In this document: positions 1-9,702 of the stretch, one piece after another | How the letters are laid out: each line of letters begins with the position of its first letter | Numbering within the stretch: the first letter of the stretch is position 1 | From: an uncultured Pseudohongiella sp. | GTDB lineage: Bacteria > Pseudomonadota > Gammaproteobacteria > Pseudomonadales > Pseudohongiellaceae | Reading direction: 5' to 3' | Assembly: GCA_902597095.1 (NCBI GenBank) | Contig: CACJWK010000015.1 | Location: 1-58,415 of the forward strand | Length of the DNA: 58,415 bases | Notes under the pieces: model-generated | The model's input: the letters and a program-made list of their open reading frames with translations, nothing else | The model's database searches: none | Told to the model about the DNA's origin: nothing | Translations under genes and position numbers: made by a program

Positions 1-85
1 CCATGATCAACTGAGCGCCATGGTTGCCCTGGCCGAGGCAGGGGTTAAGCAGTTGCTGGCCATTCAGCAGGCGAGTTTAGCGTGA
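1..85 (+). CDS. rph: RNase PH, C-terminal end only (partial)
   Basis: The reading frame from base 2 to the TGA at 83-85 encodes the last 27 residues of a protein ending in a helix of the type 'ALAEAGVKQLLAIQQ'. This resembles the RNase PH C-terminus. The position directly upstream of pyrE on the same strand matches the conserved rph-pyrE order of gammaproteobacteria. RNase PH is a phosphorolytic 3'-5' exoribonuclease that trims tRNA 3' ends. The rest of the gene lies left of the window, so the call rests on a short tail plus gene order. Confidence 0.7.
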   Translation, partial: HDQLSAMVALAEAGVKQLLAIQQASLA

Positions 86-121
86 GCCAGGGCGCTTGGC
101 CTGTCATGAGAGGCGGATTAA

Positions 122-769
122 ATGAAAAACTATCAGAAAGCGTTCCTGCATTTCGTCATTGAAAACAGCATTCTGCGCTTCGGTGAATTTACCCTGAAGT
201 CGGGGCGTATCAGTCCTTATTTCTTCAACGCGGGCCTATTCAATACAGGCTCCAAACTCGGGTTCCTGGCTCAGAGTTATGCCGCTGCAATTGCCGATCT
301 CACGACAGATTATGATGTGCTGTTCGGTCCCGCGTACAAAGGCATTCCCCTTGCCGCTACGACTGCCCTGTCTCTGGCTACCCGGCATGGTATCGATAAA
401 CCCTACTGTTTCAACCGCAAAGAAGGGAAAGATCACGGGGAGGGCGGTTTCATTGTGGGCGCACCGTTAAACGGGCGGGTGCTCGTCATTGATGATGTGA
501 TTACCGCGGGAACAGCCGTCCGCGAGGCCGTAGAGATCATTCAGTCTGCGGGAGCTCAGTTAGCCGGCATCGCAGTTGCCATGGATCGCCAGGAACGAGG
601 TCTTGGCGACGCGTCGGCAATTCAGGAGATTGAGCAAACCTACGGCATTGAGGTCGCCCACATCATCAATATGCAGAACATTATTGACTTCCTGCAGGAT
701 GCAGAAGATGAAGCGCTTGTGGCGCATTTGCCCGCAGTGGAACGCTACCGCAGCGAATATGGCGTCTAG
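122..769 (+). CDS. pyrE: Orotate phosphoribosyltransferase
   Basis: PyrE joins orotate to PRPP to give OMP in de novo pyrimidine synthesis, as a cytosolic dimer. The 215-residue length is close to the E. coli enzyme. The PRPP-binding signature '[13 protein letters not shown]' lies at about residues 121-133, and the N-terminal '[12 protein letters not shown]' substrate loop is present at about residues 27-38. The ATG at 122 is preceded by a GAGG-like ribosome-binding site. The gene follows rph and converges on slmA, with the two stop regions overlapping by 4 bases (766-769). Nothing about the protein looks unusual. Confidence 0.97.
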   Translation: MKNYQKAFLHFVIENSILRFGEFTLKSGRISPYFFNAGLFNTGSKLGFLAQSYAAAIADLTTDYDVLFGPAYKGIPLAATTALSLATRHGIDKPYCFNRKEGKDHGEGGFIVGAPLNGRVLVIDDVITAGTAVREAVEIIQSAGAQLAGIAVAMDRQERGLGDASAIQEIEQTYGIEVAHIINMQNIIDFLQDAEDEALVAHLPAVERYRSEYGV

Positions 770-1407
770 CCGGCGGAAGCGGCGACAGGGTTGGTGTCTG
801 CGGAATACGGCGTAAGCAGGTGACTGCTCAGAAATTGCCACTGAAGCTCCCAATTCTCCAGAGGGGAGTCCTGGAATTCGTTCCTTACGAACTGTATGAG
901 GCGTCCCTCACAGCTGGCCAACAGTAAATTGGCCAGTGCGGCTGCTGAAATACTGGGCTTCAAACCCTCTCGAATTTGTGCCTCCCGCAGTACCTGTTTG
1001 AGCTGGGCTTCAAGGCGGCTGAAAAACTGAGCGATCCGTTCTCGCAGCCGTTCCGTTTCCCCGGCCAGCGCATCACCGGTTAAAAGGCGCGTCATGCCGG
1101 GATTTTTGGCGGAAAAAGTCAGGAGCAGCGTCAGTATTTTCTGGCAGCGCAGCTCGGCGTCAGACTCTTCTTTCAGAATTTGGGAGATCCGCTGAAACAG
1201 CGTGTCCTCGATGAACTTTATCAGGCCTTCAAACATGCGCGCCTTGCTTGGGAAGTGCCGATACAGCGCTGCTTCGGATACACCCACTTCTTTGGCAAGA
1301 GCGGCGGTGGTGATTCGCTCACCAGGGGATGTTTCAAGCATCCTGGCTAGTGCCTGCAGAATCTGGTCTTTGCGCGAGACTTTGGTGACCTTGCTGATGT
1401 TTGTCAT
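766..1407 (-). CDS. slmA: Nucleoid occlusion factor SlmA (TetR family)
   Basis: SlmA binds specific DNA sites spread over the chromosome and blocks FtsZ ring formation over the nucleoid. The 213-residue protein has a TetR-type N-terminal helix-turn-helix (about residues 30-55, '[19 protein letters not shown]'). The SlmA-like C-terminal region includes '[13 protein letters not shown]' near residue 103. The position between argB and pyrE matches the dfp-dut-slmA-pyrE neighbourhood of enterics. It is probably read as the last gene of the leftward coaBC-algC-argB-slmA series. The call is relevant here because another division locus in this window, ftsEX, is decayed. Confidence 0.93.
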   Translation of the reverse strand: MTNISKVTKVSRKDQILQALARMLETSPGERITTAALAKEVGVSEAALYRHFPSKARMFEGLIKFIEDTLFQRISQILKEESDAELRCQKILTLLLTFSAKNPGMTRLLTGDALAGETERLRERIAQFFSRLEAQLKQVLREAQIREGLKPSISAAALANLLLASCEGRLIQFVRNEFQDSPLENWELQWQFLSSHLLTPYSADTNPVAASAG

Positions 1408-1471
1408 AGGTTCTGGAAATCTGCTGCAGTTACGGTTTGCCGGAGTCTGATGATTGTTTGCTCCGTCTTGC

Positions 1472-2371
<900 letters not shown>

Positions 2372-2380
2372 TTACGGGAT

Positions 2381-3781
2381 TCAAATATTCAGCTCAATGC
2401 TGTTATCTGCGCGCTGAATCAAAGCTTTAAACTCCGACTGGATGCGCTGCAGGGCTTGTTCAGTCACGGCTTCGAACCGGAAAAGCAGCGTGGCGCTGGT
2501 ATTGGATGCGCGCACCAGTCCCCAGCCGTCATCAAACTCAAGGCGCAGACCGTCGACCAGGAGTTTGTTACCTGTCATACCTTGAGCCGCTTCGAGTATT
2601 TTTTCCATCAGGCTGAACTTATCCTGTTCGCAAACTTCAAGCCTGATTTCTTCGGTAGCGAATGACTGAGGAAAGGTTCTGAATTTTTCGTCGCAGCTTC
2701 CTGCGTGCCTGGTGAGTAGTTCCAGAATTCTGGCACCAGCATACATGCCATCGTCAAATCCAAACCAGCGGTCTTTGAAAAAGATATGTGCAGAAAACTC
2801 ACCGCCAAGAGGCGCTGCTGTCTGTTCGATTTTTTGTCGCATGAGCGAATGTCCGCTCTTGTGCATGGCCGGTTGCAAACCAAGTTTCTCAATCAAGTTG
2901 CCGAGCTCTCGCGAGCATTTCACATCGTAGACAATAGTGGCGCCCGGGTACTGGTCAGCGATACTTTCGATCAGCAGCATGAGTAGGCGGTCTGCCGGAA
3001 TGATGTTGCCCTGATCCGTCACCAGGCCGACACGATCGCCATCACCATCAATGGCCAGCCCCAGATCGGCTTTTTCATTGATAACCGCTGATTGCAGTGC
3101 GGCTAGGTTTTCTGAGCGCGTGGGGTCAGGCTCATGGTTGGGAAAGCCGCCGTCTATTTCACAAAATAGCTCTATTACGTCGCAGCCCAGCACTCGGAAA
3201 AGGTCTGGGGCAACACCGGCTGCAACGGCATTGCCGCAGTCAATGACTATCTTGAGTGGACGGAGCAAGCGGACTCGTTGCTGAACCTCGTTAACATATC
3301 TGCGTCGGATCTCCAGAGTTTCATAACTACCGTGTCCGCGTCTCAGAGTCTGTTTTTTAATTCTCGTGCGGATAGCCGCGATTTGCCTCTCTGCCAGCGG
3401 TGCCCGCCGGAATATCACCTTGAGACCGTTGTAATGCGCTGGGTTATGACTTGCAGTCAGCATGACACCTGAATCCAGAGCGGTGGTGTGCGCTGCAAAC
3501 TGCATCAGAGGGGTGGGCACCATCCCTAAATCCACGACGTTGACACCCGAATTCCTGAGCCCCGCAATGAGTGCCTGGGACAGCGCCGGACTTGAAAGCC
3601 GGCCATCACGAGCGACCAGCAAGTCACTGATGCCCGCGTCAAGGGCCTCGCTGCCGATACTCTGACCGATCAGTCTAATATTGTCTGCGTTCAGCTGCTG
3701 CTCAACGACGCCTCGAATATCATACGCTCGGAAGATGGCCCGGGGCGGCAGATGGAGGGATGAATCGATTTCTTCAGTCAC
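2381..3781 (-). CDS. algC: Phosphomannomutase/phosphoglucomutase (AlgC type)
   Basis: This enzyme interconverts hexose 6- and 1-phosphates, feeding GDP-mannose, UDP-glucose, rhamnose and LPS core sugar synthesis. The 466-residue length is typical. All four domain landmarks are visible: the phosphoserine loop 'TASHNP' near residue 110, the metal-binding 'DGDGDR' near residue 245, the sugar-binding 'GGEFSAH' near residue 325, and a C-terminal phosphate-contacting region with 'RASNTSATLLFRFEA'. It lies between coaBC and argB. In Pseudomonas and many relatives dut sits directly upstream of this gene, but here only 45 bases separate it from coaBC. Its LPS role fits the core locus further right. 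Confidence 0.94.
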   Translation of the reverse strand: MTEEIDSSLHLPPRAIFRAYDIRGVVEQQLNADNIRLIGQSIGSEALDAGISDLLVARDGRLSSPALSQALIAGLRNSGVNVVDLGMVPTPLMQFAAHTTALDSGVMLTASHNPAHYNGLKVIFRRAPLAERQIAAIRTRIKKQTLRRGHGSYETLEIRRRYVNEVQQRVRLLRPLKIVIDCGNAVAAGVAPDLFRVLGCDVIELFCEIDGGFPNHEPDPTRSENLAALQSAVINEKADLGLAIDGDGDRVGLVTDQGNIIPADRLLMLLIESIADQYPGATIVYDVKCSRELGNLIEKLGLQPAMHKSGHSLMRQKIEQTAAPLGGEFSAHIFFKDRWFGFDDGMYAGARILELLTRHAGSCDEKFRTFPQSFATEEIRLEVCEQDKFSLMEKILEAAQGMTGNKLLVDGLRLEFDDGWGLVRASNTSATLLFRFEAVTEQALQRIQSEFKALIQRADNSIELNI

Positions 3782-3826
3782 GCGGCATTCGGATACAAGG
3801 CAAGGTGTCGCAAAAACATCAGCTGG

Positions 3827-5035
3827 CTAGGTGTCGGATGGCATTGCTTTCTGCTCAAGGTGTTCGGCGATCAGGTCGAGCATCAGCCGCGCGATGTTCG
3901 GCTTGCTGCCGGGTCCGAGGGTTTGCTGGCTGTGCCCCGAAAGTGCGGTGACAGTCACTTCATCGCTGTTGAAGGTTTCGGCAGCCTTATTGGCAAATAA
4001 TAAATCCAGGCCCTTGCGCTTGAGCTTCTCTGTGCCATGTGCTTCGAGGTGTTCAGTTTCTGCTGCAAATCCTACGACCATCGGGCCGTCTGACAGCGCT
4101 ACGACGCGGCTGATAATGTCGGGATTCTTCACCAGCGCCAGAGTCATGCTGTCCGCATTTTTCTTGATTTTTTGCGCTTGAATTGTGTCCGGCCGATAAT
4201 CTGCGACCGCTGCCACTCCGATGAAGATATCTGTGTCAGCCACTCGCTCCATGACCGCTTCGAGCATCTGCTCGGCGCTTTCCACGTCGGTGCGGCCCAC
4301 CCGGTCAGGTGTGGGCAGATGAACAGGCCCGCTGCCCAGGCTAACCTGAGCGCCAGCGGCGGCGGCCGCCGCAGCAAGGGCAAAAGCCATCTTTCCGGAG
4401 CTAAGGTTGCTGATAAAACGAACAGGGTCTATTGCTTCGCGAGTCGGCCCGCCGGTGATGAGCACTTTTTTGCCGGCCAGCCGCGTGGTCTCGAACATTC
4501 CAGAGCAGCGGTCTGCGATTTCCTGAGGCTCCATCATCCTTCCCGGGCCCACATCACCGCAGGCCTGTTCGCCGGACGCCGGCCCCCAGACATGAATGCG
4601 CCGATGCTGCAGAGCTTCGAGATTGCTTTGGGTGATGCCGTCTGCCCACATGGCCCGATTCATCGCCGGCGCGATGGCAATCTGAGCGGTGCTCGCAAGG
4701 ATTACCGCTGTCAGCAGATCATCGGCTTGCCCGTGAGTAATCCGGGCCATGAAGTCGGCTGTGGCCGGTGCAATGACAATCAGGTCGGCCCAGCGCGCCA
4801 GTTCGATATGGCCCATGCCCGCCTCGGCTTCGGCATCCAGTAAATCAAGATGCACCCGATGACCGGACAGAGCCTGCAGGGTGAGGGGCGTGATGAATTC
4901 AGTGGCGGCGGGCGTCATGGCAACGTGAACTTCTGCCCCTGCCTTTACCAGAAGGCGGGTGAGTTCGGCGCTCTTGTAGGCAGCGATGCCGCCGGTGATG
5001 CCGAGCAGGATGCGCTTGTTAGTGAGGCTTAACAT
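3827..5035 (-). CDS. coaBC: Bifunctional phosphopantothenoylcysteine decarboxylase/synthetase
   Basis: CoaBC makes 4'-phosphopantetheine from phosphopantothenate, cysteine and CTP in CoA synthesis. The flavoprotein CoaC half (about residues 1-190) has the FMN-binding 'GITGGIAAYKS' and the conserved 'PAMNRAMW'. The CoaB half has 'ITGGPTREAIDPVRFI' near residue 193, an alanine-rich helix, 'KIKK' near residue 290, and 'LVKNPDII'. The length of 402 matches the fused bacterial enzyme. It is divergent from the radC remnant and is the first gene of the leftward algC-argB-slmA series. CoaD, acting two steps later, is encoded at 18817. Confidence 0.96.
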   Translation of the reverse strand: MLSLTNKRILLGITGGIAAYKSAELTRLLVKAGAEVHVAMTPAATEFITPLTLQALSGHRVHLDLLDAEAEAGMGHIELARWADLIVIAPATADFMARITHGQADDLLTAVILASTAQIAIAPAMNRAMWADGITQSNLEALQHRRIHVWGPASGEQACGDVGPGRMMEPQEIADRCSGMFETTRLAGKKVLITGGPTREAIDPVRFISNLSSGKMAFALAAAAAAAGAQVSLGSGPVHLPTPDRVGRTDVESAEQMLEAVMERVADTDIFIGVAAVADYRPDTIQAQKIKKNADSMTLALVKNPDIISRVVALSDGPMVVGFAAETEHLEAHGTEKLKRKGLDLLFANKAAETFNSDEVTVTALSGHSQQTLGPGSKPNIARLMLDLIAEHLEQKAMPSDT

Positions 5036-5215
5036 GGTAGCCGCTGGATCGTGGAGGTTGTCACTGAGAAAGTCAAAAGACGGTCAGCCTAGCAGGTCAA
5101 AAACCTGCGCGCAATTTAGGCGACAAGGCAGAAACTCCGAATCATCCGGCTATGCTGAGCTGAGGAAACCACTCCCTGGACTGACCGGTTAAGCGCCTGA
5201 GAGGTGATACAGCTG

Positions 5216-5882
5216 ATGAGAATCCGTAATGCTCCCGGCCGGTGCTCTGACATCTGTCTGAAGTCAGCCGCTGAGCTGAGCGACGCTGAATTGCTTCCTA
5301 TTCTGCTGGGCCCGGGGCTGCAGCGGGACGTGCGATGCATATCGCCAGGGAAGCCTTGTCAGAGTGGGGTGGGATCCGCGGTGTTTTTGCGCACAGCAAA
5401 GAGCTTGCCCAGAGTACGAAGGGGGTGGGTTCCGCCGGCGAGGCAAGGCTGGAGGCTGCCAGAGAGCCCATCCTCCGCCAGCTCCGAGCGGAGTTGCAGG
5501 AAAAGACCATTCTGTCCGGCTCAGCAGAGGCGAAACAGTATCTTCAGGCCGGCTATGGAGGCGACCCTCACGAGTCTTTTGTGTGCGTTTATCTGAAAAT
5601 AAGCATCATGTTGTCAATATAGAGGTGCTTTTACGGAGTACGATCGATGGCGCACCGGCATACCCTCGAGAAGTGGTGAAGAGATACTTATATTTCAACG
5701 CGGCTGCGGTGATTTTTGCTCACAGTCTTCCGTCCGGCGTGGCTGAACCGAGGGAGGCGGATATCACTGTGACCCGACGACTGCCGGCTGCACTGAATAC
5801 CGCAGACATTCGGGTGCTGGATCATCTGGTGCTGGCCGAGCAGGATGTGGTATCGCTTGCAGAGTGCCGGTTGATGGTTTGA
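5216..5882 (+). pseudogene. radC: Degraded radC (JAB/MPN domain DNA repair-like protein)
   Basis: RadC similarity runs through three successive reading frames. The first holds an N-terminal 'ELSDAELLPILLGPG' stretch (about 5260-5320). The second runs from about 5335 to 5600, with a helix-hairpin-helix-like region around 'STKGVGSAGEARLEAA'. The third runs from about 5600 to the TGA at 5880-5882 and holds the JAB domain, with 'RSTIDGAPAYPREVVKRY' and 'IRVLDHLVLAEQDVVSLAE'. Besides at least two frameshifts, the metal-binding HNHPSG of the family reads 'HSLPSG', so a zinc ligand is lost. The location between coaBC and rpmB is where radC sits in other gammaproteobacteria. The substitution of a key residue argues for true decay and not only sequencing error. 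Confidence 0.85.
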
Positions 5883-5931
5883 ATCGCTCAGATCGCCCGA
5901 TTTCAGGCGCTCCGGGACATCCCAAATTGCC

Positions 5932-5960
5932 TTGATCTTGGCAGGGCGTTTTGGTATAAA
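5932..5960 (+). promoter_or_regulatory. Sigma-70 type promoter for rpmBG
   Basis: A -35 box TTGATC (5932-5937) and a -10 box TATAAA (5955-5960) are separated by 17 bases. They lie about 100 bases upstream of rpmB, just past the broken radC. A perfect 7-base inverted repeat (GCGTTTT at 5946-5952, AAAACGC at 5958-5964) overlaps the -10 box. This may be a regulatory site or chance. Confidence 0.6.
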
Positions 5961-6059
5961 ACGCGCTCTTTTTGCCCGCACAAACCCACCTGGGTCAGCA
6001 GGGCTCAAACACTGACAAAACTGACAATAGAACAATCTCCAGCACGACGAGGCAACACC

Positions 6060-6296
6060 ATGTCCAGGGTTTGTATGGTAACCGGCAAGAAGCCTGTTAC
6101 AGGTAACAATGTTTCACACGCAAATAACAAGACTCGACGCCGGTTTTCTCCAAACTTGCACACCCATCGTTTCTGGGTGGAGTCGGAAAATCGCTTCGTC
6201 AAACTGCGCGTTTCAACCAAGGGCATGCGCACGATAGACAAGCTGGGGATCGATACCGTTCTGGCAGACATTCGTCGGAAGGGCGTGCAGGTCTAG
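6060..6296 (+). CDS. rpmB: 50S ribosomal protein L28
   Basis: This is a large ribosomal subunit protein of 78 residues, the usual bacterial length. It begins with the family hallmark '[20 protein letters not shown]' and continues with '[15 protein letters not shown]' and '[13 protein letters not shown]'. It is followed 30 bases later by rpmG, the classic L28-L33 pair, with one strong promoter upstream and one hairpin terminator downstream. Confidence 0.98.
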   Translation: MSRVCMVTGKKPVTGNNVSHANNKTRRRFSPNLHTHRFWVESENRFVKLRVSTKGMRTIDKLGIDTVLADIRRKGVQV

Positions 6297-6326
6297 TCTG
6301 CATCGCGCGAAATCGGAGGAAACCCC

Positions 6327-6482
6327 ATGAGAGACAAAATCAAGCTGGTGTCGAGCGCAGGTACTGGACACTACTACACCACAGACAAGAACAAGCGAAC
6401 CATGCCTGACAAGATGGAGATCAAGAAGTTCGATCCGGTCGTCCGCAAGCATGTGATCTACAAAGAGTCGAAAATCAAATAG
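6327..6482 (+). CDS. rpmG: 50S ribosomal protein L33
   Basis: A 51-residue large-subunit protein starting [19 protein letters not shown] and ending in '[11 protein letters not shown]', typical of the gammaproteobacterial L33 form. It lacks the CXXC zinc pairs, so it is the cysteine-free version. A clear AGGAGG-like ribosome-binding site (GGAGGAA at about 6315-6321) precedes the ATG. It forms a two-gene operon with rpmB and is followed within 30 bases by an intrinsic terminator. Confidence 0.97.
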   Translation: MRDKIKLVSSAGTGHYYTTDKNKRTMPDKMEIKKFDPVVRKHVIYKESKIK

Positions 6483-6510
6483 GCTACAACCCCAGATATA
6501 AGACAACACC

Positions 6511-6537
6511 AAAAAGCCGGCTTCATGCCGGCTTTTC
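6511..6537 (+). terminator. Intrinsic terminator of rpmB-rpmG
   Basis: A perfect stem AAAAGCCGGC (6512-6521) and GCCGGCTTTT (6527-6536) with loop TTCAT, ending in a T-run. It lies 29 bases after the rpmG stop. The A-run on the left side means it could also serve the leftward transposase gene that ends at 6588. Confidence 0.88.
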
Positions 6538-6587
6538 AGTGTTCTTGCCGTTTCCGTCTCGTCGGAGGCGGCATAGCTTCTCATCTG

Positions 6588-7562
6588 CTACTTATGTTTC
6601 CCCTTGCTGAGCCGCTTGCTTAATCGCTCCGTAATCGCTTTCAGCTTAGGATCCTCAGCAAATTCGGCTTTTAACTTTCCAACGGTGGTGGACACTGTTC
6701 CGTAACGCTGGAGCTTAAACAGCTTGGCAATTGACTGAAGGGTAACTGCAGACAGCTCCTGGCACAGGTACATGGCTACCCAGCGCGGCACGTTTTTTGA
6801 CCCGGGGCCCCGTGCTGCCTTGTAAATGCTGGCTTCGGATACCCTGAACTGTTTTGCCACTGCTGTGATGATCTGCTTACAGGAGGGTCGCCACTTTGCG
6901 TTTGCGCCCCGCGAAATCCCGCGTGCGACGGTCGCCGATCTCTTCCGCTTCGCCGCGGCTTTGAACTTCGTGCCACCCATTACGGACGACAGGTTCTTTT
7001 TGCTATAGAAACCGGCCATTTCTACGTCGACTTCTTGCGCAATAAATCGCTTGTAGGCCAGAGCCCGCTTTGCTGCAGCCACTTTCAGCTGTTTTAAGAT
7101 CTCGTCCCGTTTGAACCACGCGGGCGGCGTCGCTTTACGAGTAAAGTAGCCATAGCTGCTGTAGTCGTAGCTGGCGCGATCCTTCGGTTTAATCTTGCAA
7201 TGTATGAAGCGCGATAGCGGCAACAGGTATTCATCTGCCTGCACCAGTACCGCTTTGTACCTGCCGCGGAACAGAGATCCCTCTACGCCCTTCATACGCT
7301 GGTAATTCTGTGTATACAGCCCATCAACCTGGCGCATGAAGCGACTGAGATTTCCCTCCGGCGTTTTGATCAGAAGGTGATACTGATCGCGCAGCAGACA
7401 AAAAGAATGCACTTCAACGTTCAGTCGTGCGCAGGTTTCAGCCAAGCCGGTTAGGAAGGCTTCATAATACTTGGCGGAAGGGAAGACACGTTGACCGTCT
7501 GATCCATAATTCGATACGTGATAAACGGCGTCTGGATATTCAATTCGTAAGGGCCTGGCCAT
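6588..7562 (-). CDS. REP-associated tyrosine transposase-like protein (Y1_Tnp) with DnaA-C-like tail
   Basis: The first 200 residues resemble RAYT/IS200-like Y1 transposases, single-stranded DNA nucleases using an HUH metal motif and a catalytic tyrosine. The family start 'MARPLRIEYPDAVYHV' is clear, as are 'TPEGNLSRFMRQVDGLYTQ' (with the candidate catalytic Tyr) and 'GSLFRGRYKAVLV'. The HUH site, usually NHYH, reads DQYH, so one histidine is replaced by glutamine. The last 100 residues look like a DnaA domain IV-type helix-turn-helix ('RWVAMYLCQELSAV', 'YGTVSTTVGKL'), as in other members of this group. A TATAAT at 7586-7591 (rightmost base first on this strand) could be its -10 box. No REP palindrome array or terminal repeats were found nearby, so current mobility is doubtful. 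Confidence 0.85.
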   Translation of the reverse strand: MARPLRIEYPDAVYHVSNYGSDGQRVFPSAKYYEAFLTGLAETCARLNVEVHSFCLLRDQYHLLIKTPEGNLSRFMRQVDGLYTQNYQRMKGVEGSLFRGRYKAVLVQADEYLLPLSRFIHCKIKPKDRASYDYSSYGYFTRKATPPAWFKRDEILKQLKVAAAKRALAYKRFIAQEVDVEMAGFYSKKNLSSVMGGTKFKAAAKRKRSATVARGISRGANAKWRPSCKQIITAVAKQFRVSEASIYKAARGPGSKNVPRWVAMYLCQELSAVTLQSIAKLFKLQRYGTVSTTVGKLKAEFAEDPKLKAITERLSKRLSKGKHK

Positions 7563-7823
7563 GATTATTCTCGACTTGACAAAGAATTATAGAATTAGAG
7601 CTGACCCTAAAGGTCGATGTTCTAGTGATAACCAAATATGCTGCAATCGTCAACCAGAAACGCGGCAAGCCATAGATGCAGATTAATAACTGCTAGTCTG
7701 TTTGCAGAGCGGCCAGCAGCCGTGTCACTGTCACTTGGTAAGTTCACGACGCATAGTGCGACGCATGACCCCTTTTTTTTATGCGCCAGCGCAGGCGCCT
7801 GCCAAGCCAGCCGCACCGAATTC

Positions 7824-8804
7824 TCAGGGCTTATTAGCCAGCACAATCGCCCGCTTCGGAGACGGGTGCCCTTCGACAGTCTGGCTGGGGTTGTCAGCCA
7901 TTAGCGCGGAGTCAAGCGATTTGAAGGGCATCCATTCAGTTCGACGCTGTTCAGCCATGCCGGTGGTGCTTTCATCCACCACCTTTACGTTTATGAAGCC
8001 GCAGCGTTCGAGCCAGTGCGACACACTCGGGACAGAGGGGACGAACCAGACATTAGACATGCGTGCGTATTGGTCTTGTGGCATCAGGCTGTAGCCAGCT
8101 GGCCCGTCGACCACAATCGTTTCAAGAACCAGCTCGCCGCCGCTGCGAAGGGAATCCTTGAGCTGAAGCAGGTGGTCGATCGGTGAGCGGCGGTGATAAA
8201 TCACCCCCATTGAGAACGCCGTGTCAAAGTGCGGCAGCGGTCTTGGCAGTTCTTCCAGCGGAATAGGCAGCAGCACAGCCCGCAGGTCAGGCAGGAAATG
8301 CGCTAAGGCGCAGAACTGTGCAAAGTAGGCCATGTGGGGTTCGAGACCGACCACCAGCTCTGCTCCCGCCGCAGCCATACGCAGGCTGAAATATCCGTTT
8401 CCGCTGCCGACATCCAGTACCGTACGTCCCTCCAGTGGTGCGATCAGTTGCTCGAGTCGGGACCACTTCATGTCGCAGCGCCACTCACTGTCTATCTCGA
8501 TGCCAAACAGGTCGTATGGCCCTTTGCGCCACGGAATGAATTCCTTGAGCTGTTCTCTCAGAGCTGACTGTTCAGCGGCGGTAAGATCGCTGGATTGGCC
8601 GATACTTATGGTGTCAGCGAGTTGAACCCTGGACGGTGTGTGGCGAGGCAGTCGAGCGAGATGTTCGCGCCATCGGGCCCAATCTCCCTGCTTGATTCCG
8701 TCAAGAAATGGTTGGGCCACGAACGGCAGCAGGGGGTTCAGCCTGGATTGCCCGGCATTCTTCAAGATTTTCTGAAACTCCGAGGAGCTGTCGTTATCGT
8801 TCAA
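7824..8804 (-). CDS. cmoB: tRNA U34 carboxymethyltransferase CmoB
   Basis: CmoB transfers the carboxymethyl group from carboxy-S-adenosylmethionine to 5-hydroxyuridine at the tRNA wobble position, giving cmo5U. Conserved stretches include 'PWRKGPYDLFGIEIDSEW', the cofactor motif 'VLDVGSGNGYFSLRM', 'SMGVIYHRRSPIDHL', 'EQRRTEWM' and 'TVEGHPSPKRA'. I chose the TTG at 8804, six bases after the cmoA stop, because the resulting 326 residues match the E. coli protein (323). A GTG at 8846 would overlap cmoA and add a poorly conserved 14-residue extension. It is coupled to cmoA, which makes its cofactor. Confidence 0.94.
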   Translation of the reverse strand: MNDNDSSSEFQKILKNAGQSRLNPLLPFVAQPFLDGIKQGDWARWREHLARLPRHTPSRVQLADTISIGQSSDLTAAEQSALREQLKEFIPWRKGPYDLFGIEIDSEWRCDMKWSRLEQLIAPLEGRTVLDVGSGNGYFSLRMAAAGAELVVGLEPHMAYFAQFCALAHFLPDLRAVLLPIPLEELPRPLPHFDTAFSMGVIYHRRSPIDHLLQLKDSLRSGGELVLETIVVDGPAGYSLMPQDQYARMSNVWFVPSVPSVSHWLERCGFINVKVVDESTTGMAEQRRTEWMPFKSLDSALMADNPSQTVEGHPSPKRAIVLANKP

Positions 8805-8809
8805 GGGGC

Positions 8810-9544
8810 TTACTTGACTGCGACGAGTGAGGCAAAATTGAAGCACTGATACCAGACGTCCTGTGCACTGAAACCCGCAGCACTCAGGCGCTGTCGGTGG
8901 CCGTCAAGGGTTTCCGGAACCAGCACGTTTTCCAGAGCCGTGCGCTTTTGCGCGATTTCCATCTTGCTGTAGCCCATCTGCTCCTTGAAGTTGTAATAAA
9001 GCTCCGTGAAGAGGTCATTCAGGTTAGGGTCCCGAAACTCGATTTTCTCGGATATGATGAGAATGCCACCGGGGCGGAGACCCTCGTAAACCTGTTTGAT
9101 GAGCGCATCCCTTGATGCCTTGGCCACGAACTGCAGCGTAAAATTCAATACCACCACCGAGGCGTTGATTATTTCAGCTTCAGCTATGTCTGCGCACTGA
9201 GCCACAATCTGTGGCGCTCCGCTGCTTCGAAGTCTGTCCTGAAGCCTCCTGATCATGGCAGGCGAGTTATCAATGGCATGAATCCGGTAGTCTTCGCAGG
9301 TAACCTGCTCCGCCATGGCGAAGCTGGCAGCACCCAGACTGCAGCCAAGATCATAGATTGCTGACCCTTCCTGATAGTGCTTGTTAGCCATGACGCCGAT
9401 CATCGAAATAATCGTGCGATAACCGGGTATCGAGCGGCTTATCATGTCATCAAAAACACTGGCGACGCTGTCATCGAAAACGAAATCGCCAGCGGTTCGT
9501 TGCGCGGTGAATAACTGATCTCTTGACTGGTCGAATTCTGACAC
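8810..9544 (-). CDS. cmoA: Carboxy-S-adenosyl-L-methionine synthase CmoA
   Basis: CmoA converts SAM and prephenate into carboxy-SAM, the donor used by CmoB. The protein is 244 residues, the usual size, with 'FDDSVASVFDDMISRSIPGY' and the SAM-fold motif 'IYDLGCSLGAASFAMA' near residue 63, 'FTLQFV' and 'KMEIAQKRTALENVLVPE'. Its start codon is GTG at 9544. It precedes cmoB in the leftward direction, the normal cmoAB operon order. The opposite-strand methyltransferase at 9703 is divergent. Confidence 0.96.
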   Translation of the reverse strand: MSEFDQSRDQLFTAQRTAGDFVFDDSVASVFDDMISRSIPGYRTIISMIGVMANKHYQEGSAIYDLGCSLGAASFAMAEQVTCEDYRIHAIDNSPAMIRRLQDRLRSSGAPQIVAQCADIAEAEIINASVVVLNFTLQFVAKASRDALIKQVYEGLRPGGILIISEKIEFRDPNLNDLFTELYYNFKEQMGYSKMEIAQKRTALENVLVPETLDGHRQRLSAAGFSAQDVWYQCFNFASLVAVK

Positions 9545-9702
9545 GATCTTCGTCGCTTCCGGGTTGGTTGATAAACGTGGCTACCTGCGCTATGTCGAGT
9601 TTTGTCTGTGCTCGAGCGGCATGCCTGTTGTACGCAGTGAGCGATTCACTTATGTTAGCACCATCGGTGCTACGGCCCTGACACCCCATTATCCGCTTAT
9701 CT

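Noticed and set aside
7741..7770. Direct repeat CGACGCAT separated by AGTG, followed by an eight-base T-run and a GC-rich stem (7772-7806)
   Set aside because: Considered as transposon ends or a terminator. The T-run precedes the hairpin, no target-site duplication is visible, and no gene on the plus strand ends here.
9545..9702. tRNA or small RNA gene in the cmoA-methyltransferase gap
   Set aside because: No cloverleaf could be drawn; only a short AGCACC/GGTGCT stem is present.
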